Source: Uranotaenia lowii (taxonomy: Eukaryota; Arthropoda; Insecta; Diptera; Culicidae). Taken from it: a stretch of DNA of 64,000 bases. How positions within the stretch are numbered: the stretch's first letter is position 1; each line of letters begins with the position of its first letter. Both the position numbers and the translations under genes were made by a program. Shown here piece by piece: positions 34,401 through 40,439 of this stretch. The notes beneath the pieces were generated by a model that saw only the letters and a program-made list of their open reading frames with translations, had not been told where the DNA came from and did not search any database. The stretch covers positions 238,174,250 to 238,238,249 of the forward strand of contig NC_073693.1 of the NCBI RefSeq assembly GCF_029784155.1. Direction: 5' to 3'.

Positions 34401-35759
34401 GATGTAAACGTTCCACTGAATTCAATGGAAGATATTGATTTGGCTGTAGAAAATTTGACAACTTCAATAGTCAATGCTAAAGCCGCTTCAATACCTAAAG
34501 TTAAACATAAATTTAATCAACCTTTGATCGATGATGATCTTCAGTTTTTGATACGACTGAAAAACATTCGTTAGCGCCAATATCAACGTACTAGGGATCC
34601 TTATTTGAAATTTATTTATTGCGACCTTCAAAAAGAGATCAAACGTCGTTTAAATTTCATTCGTAATGAAAATATTGCTAAAGCTGTAGAGGACATAAAC
34701 CCTATTCAAATCCATTTTGGAAATTAACTAAAATTCTGAAAAAGCCCCAGAAGCCAATTCCTACTTTGAAAGATGGGGATAAACTGCTTTTAACTTATTC
34801 AGAAATAGCTCAAAAATTAGCCCAACAATTTGAGTCTGCTCATGATTTTAATTTAAACGTTGTTAGTCGATTTGATGCTCAAATGTCCCTTGAATCTGAT
34901 GGTATTCTTTCTAAGCAAAATGTATTTGAAAGAGCTTGTGAGACAAATATTGATGAACTTAAATTGATTCTCAAAAAATTTAAAAACATGAAAGCCCCGG
35001 GGGAAGATTTTCTATGTTCTTATTCAAAAGTTGCCTGAAAGCACATGAATTTTTTTAGTAAAAATCTTCAATAAATGTTTTCACTTGGCTTATTTTCCCA
35101 ATAAATGGAAAAATGCCAAAGTAACTCCAATTTGGAAACCTGGAAAAATTGCTTCAGAGCCTTCAAGTTATCGACCAATTAATTTGCTTCCTTCTTTAAG
35201 TAAACTATTTGAGAGAGTTATTTTGAATAGAATGATGATTCACATTAATCAGAATTCTATTTTCCCTGATGAAAAATTTGGTTTTCGTCATGGAAATTCT
35301 ACTACACATTAACTTTTGAGTGTAACTAATATGATTAACGCTAGCAAATCAGAAGGTTATTCAACTGGTGTTGCTCTTCTTGATATTGAAGAAGCCTTTG
35401 ACAGTGTTTGGTACACAGGTTTAGTAGCTAAATTAGCTCGATTTGATTTTCCTGTATATCTCACCAAAATTATTCAAAATTACTTGATTAGCCGAACTTT
35501 ACAAGTAAGCTATCAAAATTCATGCTCTGAAAGGACACCCAGTAACTTCCAAAGCCTTTATTCAAGTGAAGTCGTGAATTCTGGTTGTTTATGTTATATT
35601 AGTGTACTTACGCTTTTCCTTAAACTGTGGAAAATCCTTGTTCCGGATAACGATATCTTTGGCCTCGATTTCCACCACTAAAATCAGGATCGTTAGAACC
35701 GTCGTCACCGAACCGATCGCCGATTGTCGCCGTCGTAGTCGTCGCAACGCGTCGTTCAT
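4257..35759 (-). CDS. Takeout/JHBP-family protein gene 1 (four exons)
   Basis: Four minus-strand exons (35612-35759, 26700-26792, 4714-5048, 4257-4499) join with GT/AG junctions and compatible phases into 272 residues. This is close to the usual takeout length of about 240-260 plus a long N-terminus. Residues 1-14 are Arg-rich and 15-29 are hydrophobic, a signal peptide or anchor. Cys56 and Cys66 in the WLRVC...EDNC segment fit the N-terminal disulphide of the family. GIPEIGVQSFDPLRI (from residue 81) and GPSNTT are family hallmarks. Takeout/JHBP proteins are secreted carriers with a long hydrophobic pocket for juvenile hormone or other lipids; the ligand here is unknown. The gene spans 31.5 kb because introns 1 and 2 are filled with transposons. 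I found no stop or frameshift in the exons, so it is probably functional. Splicing is inferred from sequence only. Confidence 0.88.
4714..5048 (-). CDS. Takeout gene 1, exon 3
   Basis: A 335-base exon preceded by TTTTCTAG and followed by GTAGTA. The first two bases complete the Gly codon started in exon 2. It encodes the core from IPEIGVQSFDPLRI through the GGFKKLNIKGPSNTT segment to a beta-strand-rich region ending in RPLPE. This is the lipid-binding barrel half of the JHBP fold. Confidence 0.92.
5049..5744. other. 3' end of intron 2, nothing recognised
   Basis: AT-rich intronic sequence next to the exon 3 acceptor. There is no repeat boundary or gene that I can support. Confidence 0.4.
6265..7245. 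mobile_element. Nested repeat with ACACACT ends and a GC-richer core
   Basis: The left end (ACACACTAAGGTTGCAATTA, then CTCGGGACC) and the complement of the right end (ACACACTTAATC, then GATCGGGAGG) form imperfect inverted termini. ACAGGA/TCCTGT motifs recur in both arms. The core at about 6540-6900 is clearly richer in G+C than its surroundings. I cannot name the family. Confidence 0.4.
6655..6892 (+). CDS. Short ORF with its own AATAAA inside the nested repeat
   Basis: The first ATG in a fair context (AAAATGG) opens 78 codons, MAVAKNGATCNRG to CVNEHVFTLK, ending in TGA. An AATAAA motif overlaps the stop region at about 6888-6893, followed by TTTTAAAAAAA. The protein is Cys-containing and matches no family I know. 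It could be a captured gene fragment, or non-coding. Very uncertain. Confidence 0.15.
8331..8950. mobile_element. MITE with GCCAGATT/AATCTG ends
   Basis: It starts GATGCCAGATTTTTTTCAGC and ends GGGCAATCTGACAACCTT. The interior is full of CCGGGC / GCCCGG motifs (CATCCGGG-type words spread through the element). Three more copies lie at 13907-14203, 26107-26583 and 37435-37738. Here it is nested in the hAT element. Confidence 0.6.
9251..9935. other. No gene seen
   Basis: Intronic AT-rich sequence between the split TA element and the LINE fragment. Nothing recognised. Confidence 0.4.
9936..11474 (+). CDS. LINE (non-LTR) reverse transcriptase, 5'-truncated copy A
   Basis: The reading frame is open from about 9936, upstream of the first ATG at 10056, and continues to a stop at 11472-11474. 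RT motifs occur in order: KGPGPDGIPP, YRGIAILS, KQHGFVKGRST, LYTDFSKAFDRID, TSGVPQGPHLGPLLF, and the catalytic YADD in LIYADDMKLY. A C-terminal region with LESVQKQFVLFALRNLGW follows. There is no endonuclease or RNase H, so the 5' half was lost, as is usual for LINE insertions. The frame has no internal stop, suggesting modest age. It belongs to the same group as the copy at 28204-29322. I do not assign a clade. It lies antisense to takeout gene 1, in intron 2. Confidence 0.85.
   Translation, partial: SESISFEEICKTISSLDSTKGPGPDGIPPLLLKNLVNELSMPLFLLFNSSLKSGVFPQVWKESFLVPIFKSGKKSDINNYRGIAILSCIPKLFEAIVNAKIYNQIKTLITEKQHGFVKGRSTATNLLEFVTYNISCMDRGNSVQALYTDFSKAFDRIDIPMLIFKLNKQGFSSHLLKWIRSYLTNRSQVVRFNGSLSKSISVTSGVPQGPHLGPLLFILYVNDITCLLKQSNVLIYADDMKLYMKVNSEEDFRIFQNEVNVFNKWCIKSLLKLNVAKCSNIVFTRRKCQSYEIVKLGDDPVERVNKIRDLGVILDSKLTFVDHYNSIIQKSNGMLAFIKRFSYNFKDPYTIKTLYTAYVRSILEYCSVVWSPFQILHKNRLESVQKQFVLFALRNLGWSQNQLPSYESRCLLINMETLSVRREFAAICFVNDIINQRVQSAYLLNQLNFYCPCRHLRTRNLFIITSTRTDYGKYSPVNCLMYSYNKHYENIDLTMSKQQLKKGFYGNRHRRT
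11475..12012. other. LINE 3' UTR, then nothing recognised
   Basis: The LINE tail appears to end near 11583 after GGAATAAATAAA. The rest is AT-rich with no feature I can support. Confidence 0.4.
12021..13188. mobile_element. Long palindromic foldback element with 8-bp duplication
   Basis: Arms of about 430 bp (12021-12450 and 12757-13188) are near-perfect inverted copies. They start TAGACTAGTTCACTTTTCGG and end at the complement of TGGACTAGTTCACTTTTCGG. The flanks carry ATGCATAT at 12013-12020 and 13189-13196, an 8-bp target duplication. A spacer of about 300 bp lies between the arms. No protein is encoded. The 8-bp duplication suggests mobilisation by a hAT-like transposase. Confidence 0.85.
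13220..13757 (-). mobile_element. Decayed inverted copy of the TA-flanked CCGTCAAACGGGGC element
   Basis: It reads inward from GATGCCACGTTTGACGGT at 13740-13757. It shares with the full copy the ATCATCATTTTGTTATCATT block, the ACTGGGTCAAGTATTTTACGGC block and the CATATGGAAACGAGATTT block, all on the opposite strand. The left part is eroded next to the foldback element. Confidence 0.55.
13907..14203. mobile_element. MITE with AAGGTTGCCAGA ends
   Basis: It begins AAGGTTGCCAGAATTTTTCA and ends CCCGGCAATCTGGCGACC. Its interior has the same CCGGGC words as the copies at 8331, 26107 and 37435. The termini are inverted repeats of one another. Confidence 0.6.
14219..15179. mobile_element. TA-flanked TIR element, copy 1
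   Basis: The ends GGAGAGAGTGGGGATACTTG and CAAGTATCCTCATTCTCCCC are inverted repeats, flanked by TA on both sides (14217-14218, 15180-15181). That suggests a Tc1/mariner-type duplication. The copy at 50565-51534 matches along its whole length. A run of 14 C (14443-14456) is specific to this copy. No transposase is visible. Confidence 0.75.
16262..16289 (-). ncRNA. Hammerhead-ribozyme-like core in Penelope-like remnant 2
   Basis: The minus strand reads CTGAAGA, a short GATC/GAATC-bounded hairpin, then GAAAC. This is the spacing of a hammerhead core (CUGANGA - stem II - GAAA). Penelope-like elements are known to carry hammerhead motifs in their terminal repeats. The position A-for-U at the fifth core base and decayed stems make activity doubtful. 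The opposite arm has a more mutated version near 17203-17228. Confidence 0.45.
16330..17150 (-). pseudogene. Penelope-like GIY-YIG endonuclease fragment
   Basis: The minus strand reads CYIGLTSLKLKQQLSQHR (about 16937-16998), the YIG half of a GIY-YIG nuclease. It is followed, after a stop or frameshift, by HHLFDNEGARIIDRGNNQEK and LKILESCHIK (about 16700-16850), the usual C-terminal continuation in Penelope proteins. In Penelope elements this nuclease follows the reverse transcriptase and nicks the target DNA. The RT is missing here and several stops interrupt the frame, so it is dead. Confidence 0.75.
17548..18067. other. No gene seen
   Basis: AT-rich intron sequence with a 63-codon Lys-rich ORF (17630-17821) that I do not trust. 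The last 60 bases are GC-richer and contain CACCG words. Confidence 0.35.
18070..20045. mobile_element. TA-flanked TIR element (2.0 kb)
   Basis: The termini GGGTAACGGACTTATTTTGG and CCAAAATAAGTCCGTTACCC are perfect 20-base inverted repeats, flanked by TA (18068-18069 and 20046-20047). Internal GGACCACC / TTTTGGACC words recur near 18268-18330. There is no transposase ORF. It is a non-autonomous Tc1/mariner-type element or a decayed copy. Confidence 0.75.
20057..21209. mobile_element. Palindromic foldback element, TAGACTGAGTCG family, copy 1
   Basis: The ends TAGACTGAGTCG and CGACTCACTCTA are inverted. Arms of about 370-450 bp share the GATGAGTTTTGAACCAAAACG block, the GTACTGAAAAAT / TTGTTTCTTCTGTGGAAC block and the TGTAACATGTGACA block near the centre. 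The flanks CTGCTCAA and CTGCTTAT look like a decayed 8-bp duplication. A second copy lies at 41229-44999. It abuts the previous element. Confidence 0.7.
20494..20596. mobile_element. 103-bp MITE at the centre of the foldback
   Basis: TA-CAGACCCCGTTCGATTTTGG opens it and the inverted GTTTTTGGCAAC...GAACGGGGTCTG-TA side closes it. The word ATTCGATTTTGGCAAC is repeated three times in tandem inside. TA flanks on both sides fit a Tc1/mariner-type insertion. Confidence 0.7.
21210..21798. other. No gene seen
   Basis: Intronic AT-rich sequence. Nothing recognised. Confidence 0.4.
21964..24873 (-). pseudogene. RTE-like reverse transcriptase, interrupted
   Basis: From about 24856 the frame runs SDETWRMIDDRRKAK, KAPGIDCIPAEMLK, RQQAGFRSGRSCVDHI, LVFVDFDKAFDRLNHE, VTAGVRQGCILSPLLF and the catalytic LADD (about 23690). 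Between PKKGDLT and KVLCKVILNRI about 15 residues of the normal RT finger region are absent (near 24190-24210), an in-frame deletion. The C-terminal part continues at 23330-23596 (LLYGCETWCTYA), is broken by the TA element, and resumes at 22372 (TTRKLQVFVNRCLRNI) to the stop at 21977. A stop also lies just before the SDETW segment. The element is dead. Confidence 0.8.
22375..23317. mobile_element. Complete TA-flanked CCGTCAAACGGGGC element
   Basis: The ends CCGTCAAACGGGGCATCATG and CATGTTGCCCCAGTTGACGG are inverted repeats with TA on both sides (22373-22374 and 23318-23319). Removing the element and one TA restores the host LINE frame as ...CTYAVTTRKLQ..., so the boundaries are exact. It is 943 bp and has no transposase. 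Decayed relatives lie at 2395, 5747 and 13220. Confidence 0.85.
25050..25793 (-). pseudogene. RTE-like APE endonuclease, catalytic His motif deleted
   Basis: From the Met at 25793 the frame reads KTRTRIGTWNVLTL, LGLSEVRW, VQCYAPT, LGDFNAKIG and NQIDHICISRKWR. These are the N-terminal, Glu-containing and Asn-containing motifs of the AP-endonuclease fold that nicks target DNA. After KWR the frame jumps (near 25120) to a region that resumes FVLGEIRLRVARVQRREEK in another frame. The block that normally carries the SDH catalytic motif is missing. A TAA follows a few codons on, in the linker. So the nuclease is non-functional. Confidence 0.8.
26107..26583. mobile_element. MITE with TTGCCAGATT ends and CCGGAT words
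   Basis: The ends AAGCTTGCCAGATTGCCCGG and TTCTGGCAACCTT are inverted, flanked by ATGCATGGA on both sides (26098-26106 and 26584-26592), a 9-bp duplication. Related copies lie at 8331, 13907 and 37435. It lies just 3' of exon 2 of takeout gene 1. Confidence 0.65.
26700..26792 (-). CDS. Takeout gene 1, exon 2
   Basis: A 93-base exon between acceptor TTTCAG and donor GTAAGT. It encodes residues from EWLRVCRRENPNEDNCFKKM to TFPYIAK, with both conserved cysteines, and ends in a single G. Too short and isolated to be found as an ORF, it is supported by near-identity with exon 2 of gene 2 (54591-54683), which has exactly the same length and phases. Confidence 0.9.
26793..28104. other. Intron 1 next to exon 2, no gene seen
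   Basis: The first 500 bp (26820-27300) are less AT-rich and repeat-free compared with the rest, so they may hold intronic regulatory sequence. I see no specific site. The remainder is AT-rich. Confidence 0.35.
28204..29322 (-). CDS. LINE reverse transcriptase, 5'-truncated copy B
   Basis: A 372-codon open frame starting within the RT palm: YTDLSAAFDKVNHE, TSGVPQGSHLGPIIF, the catalytic YADD (LCYADDLKLF), PLNRNKCAVISFSRK and VNDLGVILD. A C-terminal LEAIQRRFLRYALRHLNW region follows. It shares this architecture with copy A at 9936-11474 but is diverged, so it is a different subfamily. The fingers, endonuclease and gag are missing. The frame is closed by a stop at 28204-28206, followed by a tail rich in AAATAACAAAT to about 28105. 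No internal stop occurs. It lies in intron 1 of takeout gene 1, in the same orientation. Confidence 0.85.
   Translation of the reverse strand: MFKIYIYTDLSAAFDKVNHEIAIGKLERLGFCGTLLGWFRSYLTGRKLIVRTGNTFSRQFPATSGVPQGSHLGPIIFLIYFNDVLSLLNVPKLCYADDLKLFYTINDHDDINFLQCQFNLFADWCDLSCLPLNRNKCAVISFSRKRQPLIAEYFLGGEPISRVNHVNDLGVILDQRLEFKAHTNYVIDKASRSLCFIFRVAKDFKDVYCLKSLYCSIVRSILENASAVWCPYYQNGVDRLEAIQRRFLRYALRHLNWQDPFCLPSYENRCRLIDIDTLQARRQATRASFVADLLSSRIDCPTLLEAIPLSVRPRGLKNLDLQLYIPLRMNNYGANSALIGAMRSFNRFSAHFDFDVSRDVFRRKVIRALRTP
29323..29930. other. No gene seen
   Basis: AT-rich intron sequence between two LINE fragments. Nothing recognised. Confidence 0.4.
29941..31380 (+). pseudogene. RTE-like LINE fragment with the RT core deleted in frame
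   Basis: The frame is open from about 29941 to a stop at 31075-31077. It reads DNREVIERWKQHFDEHLN, RNKSAGKDGIAAELIK, PIYKKGDKLDCETYRAI, SHQAGFMEGRSTTDQIFTLR and LFIDFKAA. It then jumps at about 30583 to SRRRWMERM and LMINTSKTKYMLA, DFVYLGSLVT and PVVLYGHETW. The missing block contains the RT catalytic motifs, including the FADD-type aspartates, yet the frame is kept. A TGA then separates DEFA from LYGEP.IQKVVKAGRIRWAGH. AT-rich tail AAATAAAAAAAATAAATAAA ends it near 31380. Not functional. Confidence 0.8.
31572..31961 (+). CDS. RAD23-like XPC-binding-domain ORF (partial)
   Basis: The 129-codon ORF contains, at about residues 36-96, LAFLQEHLIFIEMKQLLKK, DPRLLPSLLQKIQSSNPDL and QMEFLALLNER. This pattern (L.FL...F..M.Q......P.LLP.LLQ.I...NP.L......Q..F...LNE) is the XPC-binding domain of the nucleotide-excision-repair protein RAD23. 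The ubiquitin-like and both UBA domains of RAD23 are not seen. The likely start is the internal Met of MARYDIPTSEKRL (about 31644). A GT...AG pair at about 31535-31605 could be a short intron just upstream. AATAAA lies at about 32062. It sits antisense in intron 1 of takeout gene 1. It may be a diverged retrocopy, a degenerate gene or a small domain-only gene. Confidence 0.6.
   Translation: MLIKHYFLPRAVWKQQKFIESDGNMARYDIPTSEKRLAFLQEHLIFIEMKQLLKKDPRLLPSLLQKIQSSNPDLKGIIWKNQMEFLALLNERTGGSVVMHNVASTTASMVNTLSPTLMLSIGQSTSGLV
31962..32640. other. No gene seen
   Basis: AT-rich flank between the RAD23-like ORF and the Jockey-clade element. Nothing recognised beyond the AATAAA near 32062. Confidence 0.35.
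32645..33533 (+). CDS. Gag-like protein of the Jockey-clade LINE
   Basis: The frame is open through RPFKVVLRGLTGDQTPDEI (from about 32658) and continues to 33533. Numbering from the Asn-Ser-Leu-Leu at 32718, three zinc knuckles lie at residues 77-90 (CRRCQAFCHGTKNC, C-x2-C-x4-H-x4-C), 96-109 (CMLCGSFDHEKSKC) and 123-137 (CANCAGNHSSNSINC). A Ser/Pro-rich stretch follows. In Jockey-clade elements this protein binds the element RNA. The 5' start codon is not evident, and the last part (after about 33420) looks frameshifted into the endonuclease ORF. Confidence 0.75.
33636..35545 (+). pseudogene. Jockey-clade endonuclease and reverse transcriptase, broken
   Basis: The pieces are: MNPNRCLNIMIWNARSLLAN and AAITETFLKP (AP-endonuclease start, 33636-33780); STIDLVLTDLGEHC and DSDHLPVTFSI (the SDH-type end of the nuclease, 34210-34310); FKNMKAPGEDFL (34980); KVTPIWKPGK and YRPINLLPSLSKLFERVILN (35117-35232); KFGFRHGNSTTH (35280); LLDIEEAFDSVW (35370). 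Breaks occur near 33810, 34575, 35037 and 35311. The RT ends after SRTLQVSYQNSCSERT. Not functional. Confidence 0.75.
35612..35759 (-). CDS. Takeout gene 1, exon 1 (signal segment)
   Basis: The ATG at 35759 opens 49 codons plus one base. The peptide starts MNDALRRLRRRQ, then a hydrophobic run IGSVTTVLTILILVV, and ends NKDFPQFKEK. The donor reads AAAAGC|GTAAGT. The leftover C joins CT of exon 2 to give Pro50. The next exon lies 8.8 kb downstream, so the link rests on phase, domain order and the matching structure of gene 2. An alternative start further 5' is not excluded. Confidence 0.8.
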
Positions 35760-35777
35760 GATTGCAAACTTTGTAAG

Positions 35778-35783
35778 AACTGA
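35778..35783 (-). promoter_or_regulatory. Candidate arthropod initiator of takeout gene 1
   Basis: The minus strand has GATCAGTTCTT about 20-25 nt upstream of the ATG at 35759. TCAGTT fits the arthropod TCAGT-type initiator. There is no convincing TATA box at -30. A start this near the ATG would give a very short leader. Weak evidence. Confidence 0.25.
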
Positions 35784-35789
35784 TCAGCT

Positions 35790-37064
35790 TCCTTCTGCCG
35801 TGGCTAGATTTTGTTTCTTTCCGGTCGTTTGCTAACTACTAAGTACGTACGTATGATGGAAATAAGTAAGTAAAATGGGAAGGTACTCGATGCTGCCTAG
35901 ATCTTGGTTGTCAGATTTTAATCGTGCCTTCCGAACTGACAAGGCCAAACAAGTTGCAAAATCTTTCCAGTTACTGCTGCACCTCTGTAGAACTTTATTG
36001 AATTCTAGAAGTTCCGAATAGAAGAGACTGCGACGGTGAGTTTTCTGTCAAAGAATTTTCCAAACCGGTCCGTTTTCCACTTTTATGTGTTAGCACCAAC
36101 AAAGTTCAACGATCACGATCGTATGCGGCAATGCGTTGCGCAACGGAATTCGTGCTATGTTTGAACTTTAGGACACCTTCCGATTTCAAGTTCTTATTCG
36201 GGTCGACGATCTCTCGCGCACTGATTGAGGAAAAAAAACTCTTTACCGGTCACTTTTAACGAGCTTCAAAAGAGATACAGGTATGTGACAGATTTTTGAC
36301 GGTTACGCAAGGACTTGATTGAAGTATCTCTGCAAGTTTTCCATATAGTGACGACGACAACTTGTAAAAAAAATTACACGTAACGAGACCTCATACGTTC
36401 ACTTTCAGGCGCCTAGCTGGTTCAAAGTTCTTTTGGCTCTACCGCAGAGATCGACTGCCAGTTTTAAGGAGTTGTAAACACTTTTGCGCTCGTTACACAC
36501 CTGAAACAGGCAACAAGTCTTCAGCGAAAAATTTTCCGACAACGCACGTCTGTTTCAATGGACTGTTCATGTACTAATAAAAAGACCCAGGCTGCAATCA
36601 TTGAATTGTTGCTGCTCCTCGCAAGCCACATTCGAGCTGCAATAATAACACTGCAAAAAGTCTTGATATGACTTGAGAGTGCTTACCGGCTGTGGTCAGT
36701 CGGTTCAACTTTACTTTTTGGGGTGGTCAAGTTTTTCTACGTACTTGCATACGAAGACGCGTGGAGAAGTGACATAGAAAATCGGTGCTGCGAAGAGTTT
36801 GGCGCGCGTGAACTCCTGCCATGCTGTTTTAGCGCTGTTGTTTTGTTTTTGCCTCATCATTATTGCAAGTGATTTATGCGTTCGAAGAAAGATGTTTACA
36901 CCTTTAGTGAATCGAGCTGGTAAAGATGTTTCAAACTTTGAAAACTATCATTCGTACTTTAACAGCAACGACTTTGGCTGTGTAAAAACATAGGCTTCAG
37001 GGGATTCAGCAATCGATTCTAATGCCAGTGTTCACGATGTAGATAATGCCGGGAAACAATAATA
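35790..37064. other. 5' flank of takeout gene 1, repeat-poor
   Basis: This kilobase is richer in G+C and poorer in repeats than the rest of the window, as expected for promoter-proximal sequence. I do not see a second gene. A plus-strand frame at 36799-36993 has a hydrophobic start but begins with TTG and has no in-frame ATG before the hydrophobic part. Confidence 0.4.
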
Positions 37065-37072
37065 ACATACAG

Positions 37073-38226
37073 CAGTGGTTTTCAAACTTTTTTCACTCAT
37101 CGCCCCCTTTTGCAAAATTTTCGAGCTCAACGCCCCCCTAAGCAAATTTTCAGAAAATCTATTGAAAAAATGAAAATTTGGATAGTTAAAAAGCTATAAG
37201 CCTTTGACTTGACTTTGACTTGAAGGGTATCATAAGTGTGAAAATGGTCGATTTTGATTTTATTATGTCAATCGATTCTTATATTTCGAACTATATTTCA
37301 TGATTTTACAGATTTTTAGAATTTTATTTGCATACTATTTTATTCGAAAGAAAAGAGCTTTTTTTTAATATATGGAAAATTGGTAAACATGACAAATTCA
37401 AAGCGTGTTTTCTCGAAATTTGCTTTTATTCGCTTTTATCACGTACCCGAGCCGGACAAATCGGAGATATTTTATCTATGAACCTGGCAAAATTCGGGCA
37501 TTTGATTTCAAAATTGTAGACCAAAAACCCGGATAATATCCAGGTAAATTGTCTCAAAACCCAGGAATTCTTTACAAAAAATCAAGAAAAAAAAACTTGA
37601 AAAATTTTTTTTTCGTGATCATTTATCAGCAGTTTTTATTCAGGCATTCAAAAAACTTTTCATGGTTATTTCCTTAAAACTTGCTCAAAAAAATTCTATT
37701 TGATTTTTTCAATAAATATTCGGGCAATCTGGCTTCCTTAACGTATTTGGTTCCAAGGGCCTCATATTGCTTCAAACCTCCAGTAAACACTTAATTCTTT
37801 GTAAAGTTTCCTGGACACTTATTTAAACTGATTAATAAGTTTGATATCAAATCATATATCTTAAATAATGGTAAACAAAATTTTCTATTTACCATTAATT
37901 TGCTTTAGAGTTGAAAACTAAATTGCGTTATTGAATACAAATACTGTAAAGCCGGTAAAAAAACGTGAGAATTGTATTACTTCTCGATATCTGAATTTGA
38001 GTCCTGATCAAAGCTATGCAGCATTCACGGGTCTTAAAGTTTAAAAAATGTTCTAATAACTAAATCCAGGCAATGTTGTTTCGTAATTTGTGTAAATGTG
38101 GATTACGACCTCACCGCCCCCCTGAGCCTCTCCAACGCCCCCCAAATTTCAACATTGAGCTCACCGCCCCCCAGGAAGCTTTCATCGCCCCCAAGGGGGC
38201 GGTAGGGACCACTTTGAAAACCACTG
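37073..38226. mobile_element. hAT-type MITE, 1.15 kb
   Basis: The ends CAGTGGTTTTCAAACTTTTT and GACCACTTTGAAAACCACTG are inverted. They are flanked by a perfect 8-bp duplication ACATACAG (37065-37072 and 38227-38234). Both subterminal regions are rich in CGCCCCCC. No transposase is encoded. A copy of the CCGGGC-word MITE (about 37435-37738, from the CACGTACCCGAGCCGG block to GGGCAATCTGGC) is nested inside. Confidence 0.85.
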
Positions 38227-38234
38227 ACATACAG

Positions 38235-40439
38235 TATTGATCAAAGTGAATGGAAGGACCCGGCCGAATAGATACAGGACTCAATGAAATACTTTTCTGA
38301 TGGCATTCATCCCGGAAATTTAGCCGAAAATTTTTTAGCTACAAGCCACTTTTTTTTCAAGCAAACCACATTCTTAACCTTCGAAAGCTTTTCAAAATTT
38401 ACGATTGAATTTATTTTTCAGGTACCCTTTCATTTTGGCAACACACTTGATAACTTGATGTTGCCAAAATTGAGCCGTGCCGAAATCAACTGTTTTTTAA
38501 CCTTTTTTCGCACTATTTGCTAATAATAAACTATTGCTTATATTATGAACGCCATTTTCCATCAATTTTTGTAAACTTCTTGTTGCTTTTTGTATTTTTT
38601 TTGTCTAAAATATTTGAAATGTTTGTCATTTCTAGACTTTTGTTTGTATTGGTTTTTGAGTTTCCATTTCAAATTCTTAATTTTTTTTATCATTTTTAAG
38701 TATACGATATTTTTTAAATTGTTTTTTTTTATTTTTGTTATATTTTATCAACATTTAAAAACGCTATAACAATGTCATGATGTTTGTCAAAATTGTATAG
38801 GTTCTTTAAACGCGGAAAATGTAAAGACACTGACAAACAGGCAGGACACTCTTAAGAAAATCCACTTATTTTTTCACAAGGATGATTATACTGCCAACTG
38901 TTGCCGACATTGCCTACCGATCGGTTCGACTTAAAAAAGGAATCATGGTCACCTTTGACAACTTTGCGAGAAAAGCAAAACGTAACCACCGAATTATCAT
39001 TCGTGTTTATAAAGAGATGTTGTGTAACTAATCTTTCTGTTTTAAAAACTTAATCAAGCGTTGTATTTCAGGAATTATTGAAGTTGGTGTACAGCTAACG
39101 AGTTCAAGTGAACTCCATATGACCCAGCAAACATTTTTGTAGGTATATTTTGCAATTAACTTTGTTATATGTATCATATACATTATAGAATCATCGCATG
39201 ATACTCGAAAAAACAACATTTACCTATCAAAGTGGAGGCAGTGTACATACATATTTTTACATACATTTTACAAATTTGGTGATATTCAACACCTTATTCG
39301 TACAAAGTATGTGAGAGAGCTCTATTTTTGCTCTCAATGCATGCAAACCGTTACCAGCGTCAATATTTCCTGCTTCTCTCATTGGACAATTTTTCCAAAT
39401 GAACCATCTGATTATTAGTATACTAGATGCACTGCTTATCGCAGAGAGAACACCAAGGCTATTAACTCACTTGAATCTCGCGTGGGAGAGCAAATTTGCA
39501 AACATGGCAGACTTTTTATCATATCCGATTTACGTGACTTTAAGTTACTATTTTTACGATCGTTTACTTATTTGGTAGGAATTGCGATTCGCATTAACAT
39601 TGTTAACGACTTGAGCTATCATTTCTAATGCGATTTTATGTTTGCTGTGGAAGAGCGCAAAGATATGAGGAAATATAAGGAACTTACTACTGAAATTCTC
39701 TAGAAAAATTGAATTATTCTCATTTCATCTTCTCAAAATGCTGCACCAAGGCACTGAAAACAATTTTTTTACTCAGTTTTTTTTCTAGTTTTGAAAAGGA
39801 AATTTGTAACTGTACCAAAGCTGCAGAATGGGATAGTTATTCACACTTTCATTTTTTTTAATGGAATCATTTGAGTTTTTGCGCATTTATCTCAATTTAA
39901 CTCAGCTTTCAGAAAAAAGGTTGGAGAGCTTGTATATTAAACACAACAAAAAGATTTACGTAGAATTACGACATCTTTTTTCATACGATTTCACGGCAAT
40001 TTGATAAATGTTTTATTTCGAATTTTTCATTATTGAATAATATTGCATTTCATATAGAATTTCTAAAAGTTTGTATCAACGAGAACTCGAACATTTAACG
40101 ATTAGTAAATTATTTGTTATTCTATTCCTGGTTGATGCAGAGATGAACCAGCCTTTGGCTTAAAACCTCTTAAATAAAGACAAAAAATCTGGTTCATTCA
40201 ATGTTTTGATGCTATCAAAAGTGGCGTTTATAGTCAGCCTTAACCCATGAACACTGCTATATGTTAACCAAATAATCGCCAGCTCCAGCGCCACCCCCTA
40301 GGCATTGTTATACTATCGTAAAAGCGATAAAACTAAGCCCAAATAGAAATTGCATGTGTTCAGTTCAAAAGTTGTTGGGCAACTAATCGAATTCGCTCAA
40401 ATTTTTATTTTTTATGCCGAAAATATCATAGCGTACGCA
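38235..40439. other. No gene seen
   Basis: AT-rich intergenic sequence. At about 39955-39985 it has the motif TTACGTAGAATTACG, the complement of GTAATTCTACGT in the direct repeats at 45540 and 47000. Otherwise nothing. Confidence 0.4.

Larger units (their letters stand above)
32645..35545 (+). mobile_element. Jockey-clade (Juan-like) LINE, frameshifted and 3'-truncated
   Basis: A gag with three CCHC knuckles is followed by endonuclease and reverse-transcriptase pieces in the order of a Jockey-clade LINE. The 5' end is near 32645 (frame already open with RPFKVVLRGLTG). Similarity to an RT ends near 35545, before the GVPQGS and YADD motifs. Loss of the 3' end is unusual for a LINE, which normally loses its 5' end. 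This points to a later deletion next to takeout exon 1. Confidence 0.75.

Noticed and set aside
36799..36993. Signal-peptide-like plus-strand ORF upstream of takeout gene 1
   Set aside because: It begins with TTG, has no in-frame ATG before the hydrophobic part, and a stop precedes it. Not a credible eukaryotic start.
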